A stretch of 64,000 nt of DNA from positions 43,872 to 107,871 of the forward strand of contig JAVEYY010000013.1 in the NCBI GenBank assembly GCA_034003245.1, read 5' to 3'. Below the pieces are notes generated by a model. It did no database searches. It was not told where the DNA came from and worked only from the letters and a program-made list of their open reading frames with translations. Each line of letters opens with the position of its first letter. The stretch's first letter is position 1. Made by a program: the position numbers and the translations under genes. The DNA is from Perlabentimonas sp034003245. Lineage in GTDB: Bacteria; Bacteroidota; Bacteroidia; Bacteroidales; Tenuifilaceae. This document shows positions 1 through 7,770 of this stretch, piece after piece.

Positions 1-1
1 T

Positions 2-1516
2 ATTTATCTTGATAATCAGGAGCAGTATGAGGAGAATGAGATGCATGTTTCCGATGTGATGAAACTGGGCGACGAATTTTTCATTTCTAACCCAACTGCA
101 TTGCAGGATGCCCGAAAAAATATTGGTTTAGATCATTACGCAACCATAAGCTACACATCGGGTACAACCGCCGATCCAAAGGGAGTAATATTGTCGCATC
201 GTAACTATACCGCGAACGTGGAGCAAGCCTTAACGCTGATGGATATTCCACCATCGTATCGGACCCTAATAATTCTTCCGCTCGATCATTGCTTTGCGCA
301 TGTAGCAGGACTATACTCGTTTATGGCATGCGGAGCAAGCATTGCCACTGTTCAGCTGGGTAAAACGCCCATGGAAACACTAAAGAATATCCCTATTAAT
401 ATTAAGGAGATTAAGCCAAATCTTTTGCTTAGCGTTCCCGCATTGGCCAAAAACTTTAAGAAGAATATTGAGTCGAGCATTAAAGCCAAGGGAAAAACAA
501 TTGAGGGTTTGTTCAATTTTGCTCTTTCGTTGTCGTATTCCTACAATAAAGAGGGTATTAACAAGGGTAAAGGCGGAACCTTTATCTACAAACCTTTACT
601 TTGGCTATTCGATAAGATCCTATTTAAGAAAGTTCGTGAAGGATTTGGCGGTGAGTTGAAATTCTTTATTGGTGGAGGCGCACTTCTCGATATCGATTTG
701 CAGCGGTTCTTCTATGCCGTTGGAATGCCCATGATGCAGGGTTACGGCCTCTCCGAAGCAACCCCAATTATCAGCTCTAATTCGCTAAAGAGGCATAAAC
801 TTGGCTCTTCGGGGTACCTAGTAACTCCGCTCGATTTGAAAATATGTGATGATAATGGCAAGGAGTTGCCATTGGGCGAAAAGGGTGAGATTGTGATTAG
901 GGGTGAGAATGTGATGAAGGGTTACTGGAAAAACGAGAAGGCATCGGCCGAAACTGTTAAGGATAACTGGTTATTTACTGGCGATATGGGTTATATGGAC
1001 AAGGATGGATTCCTGTATGTGCTTGGCCGTTTTAAGAGCTTGCTAATTGGTAACGATGGCGAAAAGTACAGCCCCGAAGGAATTGAGGAGACGCTTATCC
1101 AACAATCAAAGCTGATTGATCAGATAATACTTTACAACAACCAGAATGCTTATACAGTTGCGCTAATTGTTCCTGCCAAGGAACAATTGAAAAAGGCAGT
1201 AAAGGAAAAGGTTGGAAATATATCATCACCCGAAGCGAATCGTGAAGCCATAGCCCTAATTCAAGCGGATATTTCCATGTTTAAATCAGGTGGTGAGTTT
1301 GAGGGTGAGTTTCCCGACCGTTGGTTACCTGCAACATTTGCCGTGCTCGAGGAGCCCTTCACTGAGCAAAATGGAATGGTGAACAGCACCATGAAGGTGG
1401 TTCGAGGAAAGGTAGAGAAGCACTATTCCGATAGGATTGAACTCCTGTACACACCATCAGGAAAGGACATTTACAATGAGAAGAACATACAGATTGTAAA
1501 CCAACTATTCGCTTAA
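2..1516 (+). CDS. AMP-forming long-chain acyl-CoA synthetase (5' end cut by window)
   Basis: This enzyme activates a fatty or carboxylic acid to acyl-CoA through an acyl-adenylate, with release of AMP and PPi. The ANL-family phosphate-binding motif TSGTTADPKG lies near the start of the visible part. It is followed by the GYGLSEATP segment, the TGDMGYMDKDG motif and the LGRFKSLL hinge, so both the large and small domains are present. The reading frame is open to the left edge with no stop, so the ATG at 41 is probably internal. About 504 codons are visible against a usual length near 600. The C-terminal half resembles the LACS-type enzymes that end with long insertions. Substrate chain length cannot be read from the sequence. 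A terminator hairpin follows. Confidence 0.9.
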   Translation: MYLDNQEQYEENEMHVSDVMKLGDEFFISNPTALQDARKNIGLDHYATISYTSGTTADPKGVILSHRNYTANVEQALTLMDIPPSYRTLIILPLDHCFAHVAGLYSFMACGASIATVQLGKTPMETLKNIPINIKEIKPNLLLSVPALAKNFKKNIESSIKAKGKTIEGLFNFALSLSYSYNKEGINKGKGGTFIYKPLLWLFDKILFKKVREGFGGELKFFIGGGALLDIDLQRFFYAVGMPMMQGYGLSEATPIISSNSLKRHKLGSSGYLVTPLDLKICDDNGKELPLGEKGEIVIRGENVMKGYWKNEKASAETVKDNWLFTGDMGYMDKDGFLYVLGRFKSLLIGNDGEKYSPEGIEETLIQQSKLIDQIILYNNQNAYTVALIVPAKEQLKKAVKEKVGNISSPEANREAIALIQADISMFKSGGEFEGEFPDRWLPATFAVLEEPFTEQNGMVNSTMKVVRGKVEKHYSDRIELLYTPSGKDIYNEKNIQIVNQLFA

Positions 1517-1539
1517 GTTTGCAATGACCCTAGAATACT

Positions 1540-1574
1540 AAAACCATGGTTACCTGAGGTAATCATGGTTTTTT
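1540..1574 (+). terminator. Intrinsic terminator after acyl-CoA synthetase
   Basis: The inverted repeat AAAACCATG...CATGGTTTT has an inner GTTACC/GGTAAT stem and a T run. It lies between the convergent acyl-CoA synthetase and the small minus-strand gene, so it may serve both strands. Confidence 0.75.
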
Positions 1575-1589
1575 GTGTTTGAATGGTGT

Positions 1590-1790
1590 CTAAAAAAGTT
1601 TAGGATGATCTTTTTCGAACTGTTGAAGCACTTTTGAAATTACCGCTTCGCGAAGAAACTTGGAACGGTTTTTTATCCTATATCTTTTACAGTATATGTT
1701 AATCGCTTCAAGTTCAGAAGTATTGAAGAGTATTTCCTTCCTGTGAACCCGCTTGAGATTATCGTTGTTAAAGCCCGGACGTTTTAGCAT
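1590..1790 (-). CDS. Small ribbon-helix-helix-like protein
   Basis: This is a 66-residue basic protein. Its order of elements resembles a ribbon-helix-helix DNA-binding fold. A short strand (KEILFNTS) is followed by a helix (ELEAINIYCKRYRI), a turn (KNRS) and a second helix (KFLREAVISKVLQQF). RHH proteins dimerise and repress promoters or act in plasmid mobilisation and toxin-antitoxin pairs, but no toxin partner or relaxase is adjacent here. It is a lone gene facing the acyl-CoA synthetase. The assignment rests on pattern only. A conserved hypothetical protein of other function is possible. Confidence 0.55.
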   Translation of the reverse strand: MLKRPGFNNDNLKRVHRKEILFNTSELEAINIYCKRYRIKNRSKFLREAVISKVLQQFEKDHPKLF

Positions 1791-2012
1791 TGACCAAAAT
1801 TAATGGTTTCTTCTGCAAAGTAAGACATTCCAACTCAATGCCCTTGTTGGGGAATGCATAAAGAATTCAACATTTTTCCAAAAGTTTTTAACATTCTTGT
1901 TTTTAGCATCGGTGTACAAATGTTAATCCTCAATTTTTTAGTTGTGTGTTGCATTTTTTTGTAAATTAGGGTAAATATTTAGCGGCAATAACTCTAACTA
2001 TATACTTATCAA

Positions 2013-4538
2013 ATGGTTTCGAAAGAATTTGGAATGCGTCATGGGAAAGAATCTGTCTCTGATAAAAAGTTTTTCCCACAGAATTATCCTCAAAATTTCA
2101 ATTTTCAAGACCTTCAAGTTGGCCTATGTGTTGAGTATCCCGAAGGAAACTCAAATTTTTGGTCCAACATCACCTATAGTATACTTTCATTTTCAAGGGT
2201 AGAGTGCGCTAATCCCAGCCTCGAGTTTATTCAACGATATATTCCACATCCCGACAGGTACTCCCTTACCGATGTCCTGGTTAGGATCAAGAATAAAACA
2301 TTGGTTGGCAACGAGTCGATAGTTTTTAGGTACAAAAAGCAGGATGCTGCCAGTAAGCTTATTCTGTTTTCGGTAGAGTCAGTAGTGGGAATAGATGGAA
2401 AAGTGGAACATTGGATTGGTTCGATTCTGGATATAACCGAACTAGCTAAAACAGAGGATAAATGTAAAACATTTGCCAATAATACGCTTAACTTTCTAGG
2501 CAATTTCCCTTTGTTAATGGCTTTTGTGAGCCCCCAAGGTGTGATATCATTCTGGAATAAAGCATTGGAAGATTTTACGGGCTATAAAGCCAGTGAAGTT
2601 ATGGAAAGCAGGGAACTTCTCAAAATACTTATACCCAATCCTGCAGAAAGGAGAAAGCTACGCCAGCTTAATGAGCCAGAAAAACAAAGTTCGATTCGCG
2701 ACGAGATAGTAATTATTACAAAAAAAGGAGTACAAAAGATTATTGAGTGGGAGATGTACCGATTCCCAACAGGGAAGGATACCTGGAAGAGCGTCCTAAT
2801 TGGAAGAGATATAACCGCAGCCAAGCAAGTTATAAAGGAAAATGAGATAAAGACTTTTCAGCTGGAGGTGCTTTCGTCAATTGCTGTAGAGTTGCTTGTT
2901 ATGCCTCAGGACGAGAATTGTTTCCATCACCTTGGGCTAGTCCTTGAAAAATATATTCCTAACTGCTTATATGTGGTTTCGTCTATCGATTCAGATTTAG
3001 AGTTTATGACCGTTGAAGGTGTATACGGATTTGAATCGGATGAGTGGCAACAAGCTCTTGAGATAATTGGCTGGAATCCTGTTGGGAGACGTTTCCCATA
3101 CAATGGTGTCGATTTGCCAGAGTCGGATGCACAGGAGATAATGCAAATTGAAAAATCGCTTTATGAGTTTTCCGAGGGCGAAATTTCATCTGCTGCATCA
3201 AGAAACCTCGAAAGGGTTTTCTCCATTGATAAACTATATTCAGCCTCAATTCACAGTGGTAAAAAGTTATACGGGTCCGTTTTTCTAGTTAGCCGGAGTG
3301 AGGATATTTCCGATTACATAATTCTTATTCAAGAGATACTCACCCTATACTCCATGGCATTGGAACGGAGAAAGGCTGAAGAGGAACTGCTAAAAGCCAA
3401 AACAAAATCCGAGGAGATTGTAAAGCTCAAATCGATTTTTATGGCCAATTTCGGCCACGAAATTCGTACGCCCATGAATGCCATACTGGGTTTTACTCAG
3501 CTGCTTAGTTTACCCAATCTTCCTAAGGAGAAGAGAAAGCAGTATATCGATATTATTAGTAGTAAAGGTCGGATGCTGGTTAAGCTCATAAACGATATGG
3601 TTGATGTTAGTAAGGCGGAGAGTGGTGAGTTAACCGTGGTAAAATCGGTTTTCAATGTAAATCAGCTTATGCTCAACCTAAAAGATTTTTACGGAATTGA
3701 GAGGGTATTTCAACAGCGCGAAGCCATTGAGATTAGACTTATTCTGCCAGAGAATTCCGATGACAATTTGATTTTTAGCGATGAGGGTCGGCTTGAGCAG
3801 GTTTTTACCAACCTTATCGATAATGCATTGAAGTTTACCGAACGGGGATCAGTGGAGTTTGGCTATACTATGGACAACGGAAAGGTGGAGTTTTTTGTGA
3901 AGGATACTGGAATCGGAATTGATAGTAGGCTCCACAAGGCCATATTCGACAGATACAAGCAGGTAGGGGAGAAAATTGAGAGAACAAGAGAGGGTAAGGG
4001 GCTGGGTTTGGCCATTTGCAAAGGGATTATCGAACTTCTGGGTGGTGAGATTTGGGTAGAGTCGGAACCTGGGCAAGGAGCTATATTTAAGTTTACTGTC
4101 CCAATTGTTTTGGCTGATGATGACCAGTTTGCTGAGGATGAGAGTAAGGTTGAGGAACAGAATCCTGTAAATTGGAAGAATAAAGTAATTTTAGTGGTAG
4201 AGGACGAGGAGATTAACTGCCTATTTATTACCGAGTTGCTGGAGCCAACAGGAGCAAATATTATTTGGGCAAGAGATGGTGAACAGGCTGTAGAGCTGGT
4301 TCAGAGCATAAAGAATATTGATGCCATTCTAATGGATATAAGAATGCCAAAAAAGAATGGTTACGCTGCTACTCTGGAGATCCGGCAGGTAAATCCAAAT
4401 ATTCCAATTATTGCCCAAACTGCGTATGCTTTTTCCGAGGATCGGGCAAAAGCTATAGCTGCCGGTTGTAACGATTACATAACTAAACCCATAAACAGCC
4501 AAGAGTTACTTAGTATTTTAGATAGATATTTGGGTTAG
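2013..4538 (+). CDS. Hybrid sensor histidine kinase (PAS-PAS-GAF-like-HisKA-HATPase-REC)
   Basis: This is an 841-residue soluble hybrid kinase with no signal peptide or clear membrane helix. Two PAS-like regions (about residues 30-150 and 155-275) are followed by a GAF-like segment (about 280-450). The HisKA dimerisation domain carries phospho-acceptor H482 in GHEIRTPMN. The ATPase domain has its N box (DNALKF), G1 box (DTGIGID) and G2 box (GKGLGLAI). The C-terminal receiver domain has acidic residues VEDEE and phospho-acceptor D775 in LMDIRMP. No response regulator or effector is next to it, so its output is unknown. It is monocistronic, with a 222-bp AT-rich leader. The stimulus is probably cytoplasmic, since membrane segments are absent. 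Confidence 0.9.
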   Translation: MVSKEFGMRHGKESVSDKKFFPQNYPQNFNFQDLQVGLCVEYPEGNSNFWSNITYSILSFSRVECANPSLEFIQRYIPHPDRYSLTDVLVRIKNKTLVGNESIVFRYKKQDAASKLILFSVESVVGIDGKVEHWIGSILDITELAKTEDKCKTFANNTLNFLGNFPLLMAFVSPQGVISFWNKALEDFTGYKASEVMESRELLKILIPNPAERRKLRQLNEPEKQSSIRDEIVIITKKGVQKIIEWEMYRFPTGKDTWKSVLIGRDITAAKQVIKENEIKTFQLEVLSSIAVELLVMPQDENCFHHLGLVLEKYIPNCLYVVSSIDSDLEFMTVEGVYGFESDEWQQALEIIGWNPVGRRFPYNGVDLPESDAQEIMQIEKSLYEFSEGEISSAASRNLERVFSIDKLYSASIHSGKKLYGSVFLVSRSEDISDYIILIQEILTLYSMALERRKAEEELLKAKTKSEEIVKLKSIFMANFGHEIRTPMNAILGFTQLLSLPNLPKEKRKQYIDIISSKGRMLVKLINDMVDVSKAESGELTVVKSVFNVNQLMLNLKDFYGIERVFQQREAIEIRLILPENSDDNLIFSDEGRLEQVFTNLIDNALKFTERGSVEFGYTMDNGKVEFFVKDTGIGIDSRLHKAIFDRYKQVGEKIERTREGKGLGLAICKGIIELLGGEIWVESEPGQGAIFKFTVPIVLADDDQFAEDESKVEEQNPVNWKNKVILVVEDEEINCLFITELLEPTGANIIWARDGEQAVELVQSIKNIDAILMDIRMPKKNGYAATLEIRQVNPNIPIIAQTAYAFSEDRAKAIAAGCNDYITKPINSQELLSILDRYLG

Positions 4539-4547
4539 CACGTTACA

Positions 4548-5606
4548 TTACCTATTCCATGCCGATTGTAAATAGCCGCCACCTAGGAGAATATCATCCT
4601 TGTAAATCACCGTAGGTTGCCCTGGCATAGGCGCCCAGGCGGGATCGACAAGCTCAATAACCGCTTCGCGGTTTTCATTAATTATTAGTGTGCACTTTTG
4701 CTCTGGATTTTTTCCGAAACCTCTAACCATAACCGTTACATCAGAATATATCCCCTCGTTTAGGCCATTTAGTGTGCAGTTTTCTAATTTAAGGGTGTTG
4801 TAAAATAGACTATCCCACGGACCAACGTGAAGCCGCTTGGTTTTATGATCAATTTTAATTACACATTTCTCCTTGGGCAAATTTGGCAAACCTCTTTTTT
4901 GCCCAACCGTGTAGCGGTAAATTCCCTGATGTCTGCCAATAATCTCACCTTTCTCGTCTACAATATCACCGCCTGCGTTGGATTGTTTATCCTGGTTCTT
5001 ACCAATTATCGCGCGGTAATCCTCGCCTCGGAGGAAACACACACCCATACTCTCGGGTTTGCTTGCGATATTGGCAAAGCCAATTCGGGTGGCAATTTGT
5101 TTTACCTCCAATTTGGTGTATTCTCCAAGAGGCATAAGCGATTTTGAAAGATACTCCTCAGGCAGATTCCATAGAAAGTACGATTGATCCTTAGCTTTAT
5201 CAACTCCTTTTATAACCCTAATCCTCTCACTTACATTCCCTACTCTTACATAATGACCTGTGGAAAAATAATGAAAGTTGTTTTCGATAGCATATTGGTA
5301 TAAATATTTCCATTTGATATGTAGGTTACAGAAGGAGCATGGACAAGGAGTTCGGCCAAGGGAGTACTCGGATGCAAAGTATCTATAAACAGTTTTATCG
5401 AAATCGGCTGATAAATCGAGATGAACCAACGGAATATTAAGCCTGCTGGTTATAGCATCAAGGCTCTCTTTACCCATTTCACTCTCAGCTTTACTGTAAA
5501 GCTTAAAATGAATAGCGGTTACATCAAAGCCCTGTTGCTTTAGAAGATACACAGCAACAGTACTATCCACTCCTCCACTAATGGCAATAAGGACTCTAGG
5601 GTTCAT
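4548..5606 (-). CDS. mnmA: tRNA-specific 2-thiouridylase MnmA
   Basis: MnmA adenylates and thiolates uridine-34 in the wobble position of tRNA Lys, Glu and Gln. The PP-loop SGGVDSTVA lies at the N terminus. The catalytic cysteine is in the CPCSFCN segment, the second catalytic cysteine is in GVCFLRG, and the SYFLW motif is present. The length of about 352 residues is normal for the family. I start at 5606 (MNPRVLIAISGGVDS). The longer frame to 5657 adds 17 hydrophobic residues not expected in this enzyme, and a candidate -7 box (5637-5644) lies inside it. The gene is divergent from truA, another tRNA uridine modification enzyme, across about 100 bp. Confidence 0.93.
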   Translation of the reverse strand: MNPRVLIAISGGVDSTVAVYLLKQQGFDVTAIHFKLYSKAESEMGKESLDAITSRLNIPLVHLDLSADFDKTVYRYFASEYSLGRTPCPCSFCNLHIKWKYLYQYAIENNFHYFSTGHYVRVGNVSERIRVIKGVDKAKDQSYFLWNLPEEYLSKSLMPLGEYTKLEVKQIATRIGFANIASKPESMGVCFLRGEDYRAIIGKNQDKQSNAGGDIVDEKGEIIGRHQGIYRYTVGQKRGLPNLPKEKCVIKIDHKTKRLHVGPWDSLFYNTLKLENCTLNGLNEGIYSDVTVMVRGFGKNPEQKCTLIINENREAVIELVDPAWAPMPGQPTVIYKDDILLGGGYLQSAWNR

Positions 5607-5636
5607 TGGGTAAATAGATGTAAAATTTGTAAAGCT

Positions 5637-5644
5637 CAAAAATA
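5637..5644 (-). promoter_or_regulatory. Bacteroidota -7 box for mnmA
   Basis: Read on the minus strand this is TATTTTTG, a perfect TAnnTTTG match, about 30 bp before the chosen mnmA start. No convincing TTTG -33 element is visible. Confidence 0.5.
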
Positions 5645-5676
5645 GGCAATCTGGCACGAAACTTCATTTTCATTCG

Positions 5677-5684
5677 TATATTTG
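5677..5684 (+). promoter_or_regulatory. Bacteroidota -7 box for truA
   Basis: TATATTTG is a perfect TAnnTTTG match. Transcription would begin near 5690. That places the TTG at 5682 inside the promoter and favours the GTG at 5706 as the truA start. Confidence 0.55.
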
Positions 5685-5705
5685 GTTTCTAAAAAAAATA
5701 CTGCA

Positions 5706-6461
5706 GTGCAACGATATTTTATAGAGATTGCCTATCGGGGAACTAGCTACTGCGGGTGGCAGGTTCAACCAAATGCCAATACTGTTCAGGCCGAATTGGA
5801 TAAAGCGCTATCGACCCTTCTTCGGCACGAGGTGAATACCCTGGGCGCAGGGAGAACCGATACAGGTGTGCACGCCTCATTTTTTGTAGCCCATTTCGAC
5901 TCGCCTCACAAAAATCTGCACTGGGATCAAAAACTTTTGTCGAGTTTAAATGAGGTTTTGCCGAAGGATATTGCAGTTAAGGAGATTGTAGCTGTTATTC
6001 CCGAAGCGCATGCCCGATTTACTGCACTATCCCGAACTTATGAGTATCGAATTAGTCGGCACAAGAATCCTTTTAGCATTGAAACCAGCTGGCTTTTCAA
6101 GGCCGATTTGGATATCGACAAGATGACACGAGCCTCGAACAAGCTGCTAAACTATTCCGATTTCACCAGCTTCAGTAAACTGGGCTCCGATGTTAAAACA
6201 AATAACTGCAAAATATTCTTCGCCTTATGGGAGATTCAAGATTCCGATTTGGTGTTCACTATCCGAGCCGATAGGTTTTTACGGAATATGGTAAGGGCAA
6301 TTGTGGGTACGCTAATTGATGTGGGGCGGGGTAAGATTTCAGAGGCAGAGTTTGTGAAGATTATCGAAGCGCGCGATCGTTCGCTGGCAGGTACATCAGC
6401 ACCACCCGAGGGGCTATTCCTTACCAACATAGAGTACCCCGTAAACATTTTTTTAGAATAA
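5706..6461 (+). CDS. truA: tRNA pseudouridine synthase A (TruA)
   Basis: TruA makes pseudouridine at positions 38-40 of the tRNA anticodon stem-loop. The catalytic Asp lies in the AGRTDTGVHA motif, and the N-terminal GWQVQPN and C-terminal FLRNMVRAIVGTL segments are family signatures. I use a GTG start at 5706. It gives an N terminus reading (M)QRYFIEIAYRG, as is usual for the family, and 251 residues. A TTG at 5682 would add eight residues but falls inside the likely -7 box. The gene is divergent from mnmA and convergent with the small CarboxypepD_reg-like gene. Confidence 0.93.
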   Translation: MQRYFIEIAYRGTSYCGWQVQPNANTVQAELDKALSTLLRHEVNTLGAGRTDTGVHASFFVAHFDSPHKNLHWDQKLLSSLNEVLPKDIAVKEIVAVIPEAHARFTALSRTYEYRISRHKNPFSIETSWLFKADLDIDKMTRASNKLLNYSDFTSFSKLGSDVKTNNCKIFFALWEIQDSDLVFTIRADRFLRNMVRAIVGTLIDVGRGKISEAEFVKIIEARDRSLAGTSAPPEGLFLTNIEYPVNIFLE

Positions 6462-6484
6462 AAAAAGGCGCTTTAATGCGCCTT
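6461..6484 (-). terminator. Terminator for the 6506-6865 gene
   Basis: The stem AAGGCGC/GCGCCTT has a six-base loop. The T run is good only when read on the minus strand, so it mainly ends the small minus-strand gene. It may also stop truA transcription weakly. Confidence 0.7.
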
Positions 6485-6505
6485 ATATGTTCCCCCCCCA
6501 AGATT

Positions 6506-6865
6506 TTAGTACGCCGATTTGAGCGATACCTTTATACTCCCTGTAGGATTATCGATGGTTAATGAGGTTTTCTCGTAACTTATTAGCGATGCGCTAAGCT
6601 TTGCTTCCCCCAAACTAAGATTTCTGAAGTTGAAGTTCCCGTCAAAGTCGGTAAAGGTCTCGTGTTGGGTTCCCTCAAGAACCACTTTTACACCAACCAA
6701 CGATTCGCCAGTGGTTTTATCTACAACCTTTCCGCTTATGGAGTTCATCAACGCGGGGGTTGCTTCTGCGCTTTTCTCTGCCAATTTTTCGTTTTCATTC
6801 TTAATGGCCATTGCGTTCATTGTGGCCATCATGGCAATTATTAGAAGTGTACTTAACTTTTTCAT
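6506..6865 (-). CDS. Secreted CarboxypepD_reg-like domain protein
   Basis: This is a 119-residue protein starting at MKKLSTLLIIAMM. An N-terminal signal peptide ends near NAMA. The remainder is one carboxypeptidase-regulatory-like beta-sandwich, shown by the pattern SGKVVDKTTGESLVGVKV...FTDFDGNFNF. In Bacteroidota this domain usually caps TonB-dependent receptors, but here it stands alone with no receptor nearby. It is probably periplasmic or exported and its function is unknown. The start is taken at 6865 rather than 6889, because the latter adds eight residues before the signal peptide and overlaps the region of a perfect -7 box. Confidence 0.75.
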   Translation of the reverse strand: MKKLSTLLIIAMMATMNAMAIKNENEKLAEKSAEATPALMNSISGKVVDKTTGESLVGVKVVLEGTQHETFTDFDGNFNFRNLSLGEAKLSASLISYEKTSLTIDNPTGSIKVSLKSAY

Positions 6866-6886
6866 ATCCCTTATTTTGTTATGACA

Positions 6887-6894
6887 CAAAAGTA
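6887..6894 (-). promoter_or_regulatory. Bacteroidota -7 box for the CarboxypepD_reg-like gene
   Basis: On the minus strand this reads TACTTTTG, a perfect match, about 21 bp before the ATG at 6865, implying a very short leader. Confidence 0.5.
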
Positions 6895-6978
6895 GGGTGG
6901 CAATGTTAACCTATGGTTAAATGCATTTAAGCCTTACATTAATTTTAAGCTAAGCCAGTAATCCAATAGAATAGGGTT

Positions 6979-7611
6979 TTACTGCTTTTTTTTGATTTTA
7001 AACCTTTTCTCCTCACCCTTAAGTAAGCGCTCGATATTCTTTTGATGCGTAAACAGCAGCAGTACGGCGATTACCATCGAGAATATTATAAGGGAAGGAG
7101 TAGTAAAGGAAAACGCAAAAATCAGAATAAAAGGAAAGGTAAACGCTGCAATCATAGAGCTTAACGATACGTATTTTGTGAGTAGCAAGGTGATTATAAA
7201 GACACCTAGCGTGAATAGCGTTGCCATGGGATGCAATGCAAGTACCACTCCCGCAAGAGTTGCAACTCCTTTCCCTCCACGAAAACTGGCAAAAATTGGG
7301 AAGATATGACCAATCATGGCGGCCATACCCAGCATCAGCTGAAAATTAATAAAGTATCCTGTTTCGGGGGTGTAGAAATCTGTTAGGTAAAGCAGTCGCA
7401 CAGCAGCATATCCTTTTAGTCCATCAACAAAGAATACAAATAAACCCGCCTTAGCGCCCATAACCCTAAAGGTGTTGGTTGCTCCGGCGTTTCCACTACC
7501 ATGGTCGCGAACATCGATATTGAAGAAAATTTTACCAACCCATACCGAGGTGGGTATGCTGCCTAATAGATAGGCAAAAACAATTGTCAGAAACTTAAGT
7601 ATCCACTCCAT
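6979..7611 (-). CDS. plsY: Glycerol-3-phosphate acyltransferase PlsY
   Basis: PlsY is an integral membrane enzyme that transfers an acyl group from acyl-phosphate to glycerol-3-phosphate, the first step of phospholipid synthesis. The motifs are clear. GSIPTSVWVGK lies after the first helix, HGSGNAGATNTFR contains the glycerol-3-phosphate and phosphate-binding loop, and FRGGKGVAT is the acyl-phosphate loop. Five to seven hydrophobic helices fit the family, and 210 residues is a usual length. The tail is strongly basic (KRFKIKKKQ). The gene is divergent from the S46 peptidase. The partner PlsX is not in this window. Confidence 0.95.
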   Translation of the reverse strand: MEWILKFLTIVFAYLLGSIPTSVWVGKIFFNIDVRDHGSGNAGATNTFRVMGAKAGLFVFFVDGLKGYAAVRLLYLTDFYTPETGYFINFQLMLGMAAMIGHIFPIFASFRGGKGVATLAGVVLALHPMATLFTLGVFIITLLLTKYVSLSSMIAAFTFPFILIFAFSFTTPSLIIFSMVIAVLLLFTHQKNIERLLKGEEKRFKIKKKQ

Positions 7612-7770
7612 TTAATCTCGAAATTTGACGGCAAAATAGCCATTAATTTTTGTCCTTTGCAAATATTTTGGGCGTTCGTTTTAGTTTGTATGCAAATTGA
7701 TTTTTTTGTGACACGTTGTTTTGTGTAATTTATTCTCTATTTTGCAGGGTAATTACACAATAACAAATTT

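Noticed and set aside
5604..5657. Longer start for mnmA at 5657
   Set aside because: It would add 17 hydrophobic residues not seen in MnmA and places the start upstream of a candidate -7 box.
5682..5705. TTG start for truA
   Set aside because: The codon lies inside the -7 box at 5677-5684. GTG at 5706 gives a family-like N terminus.
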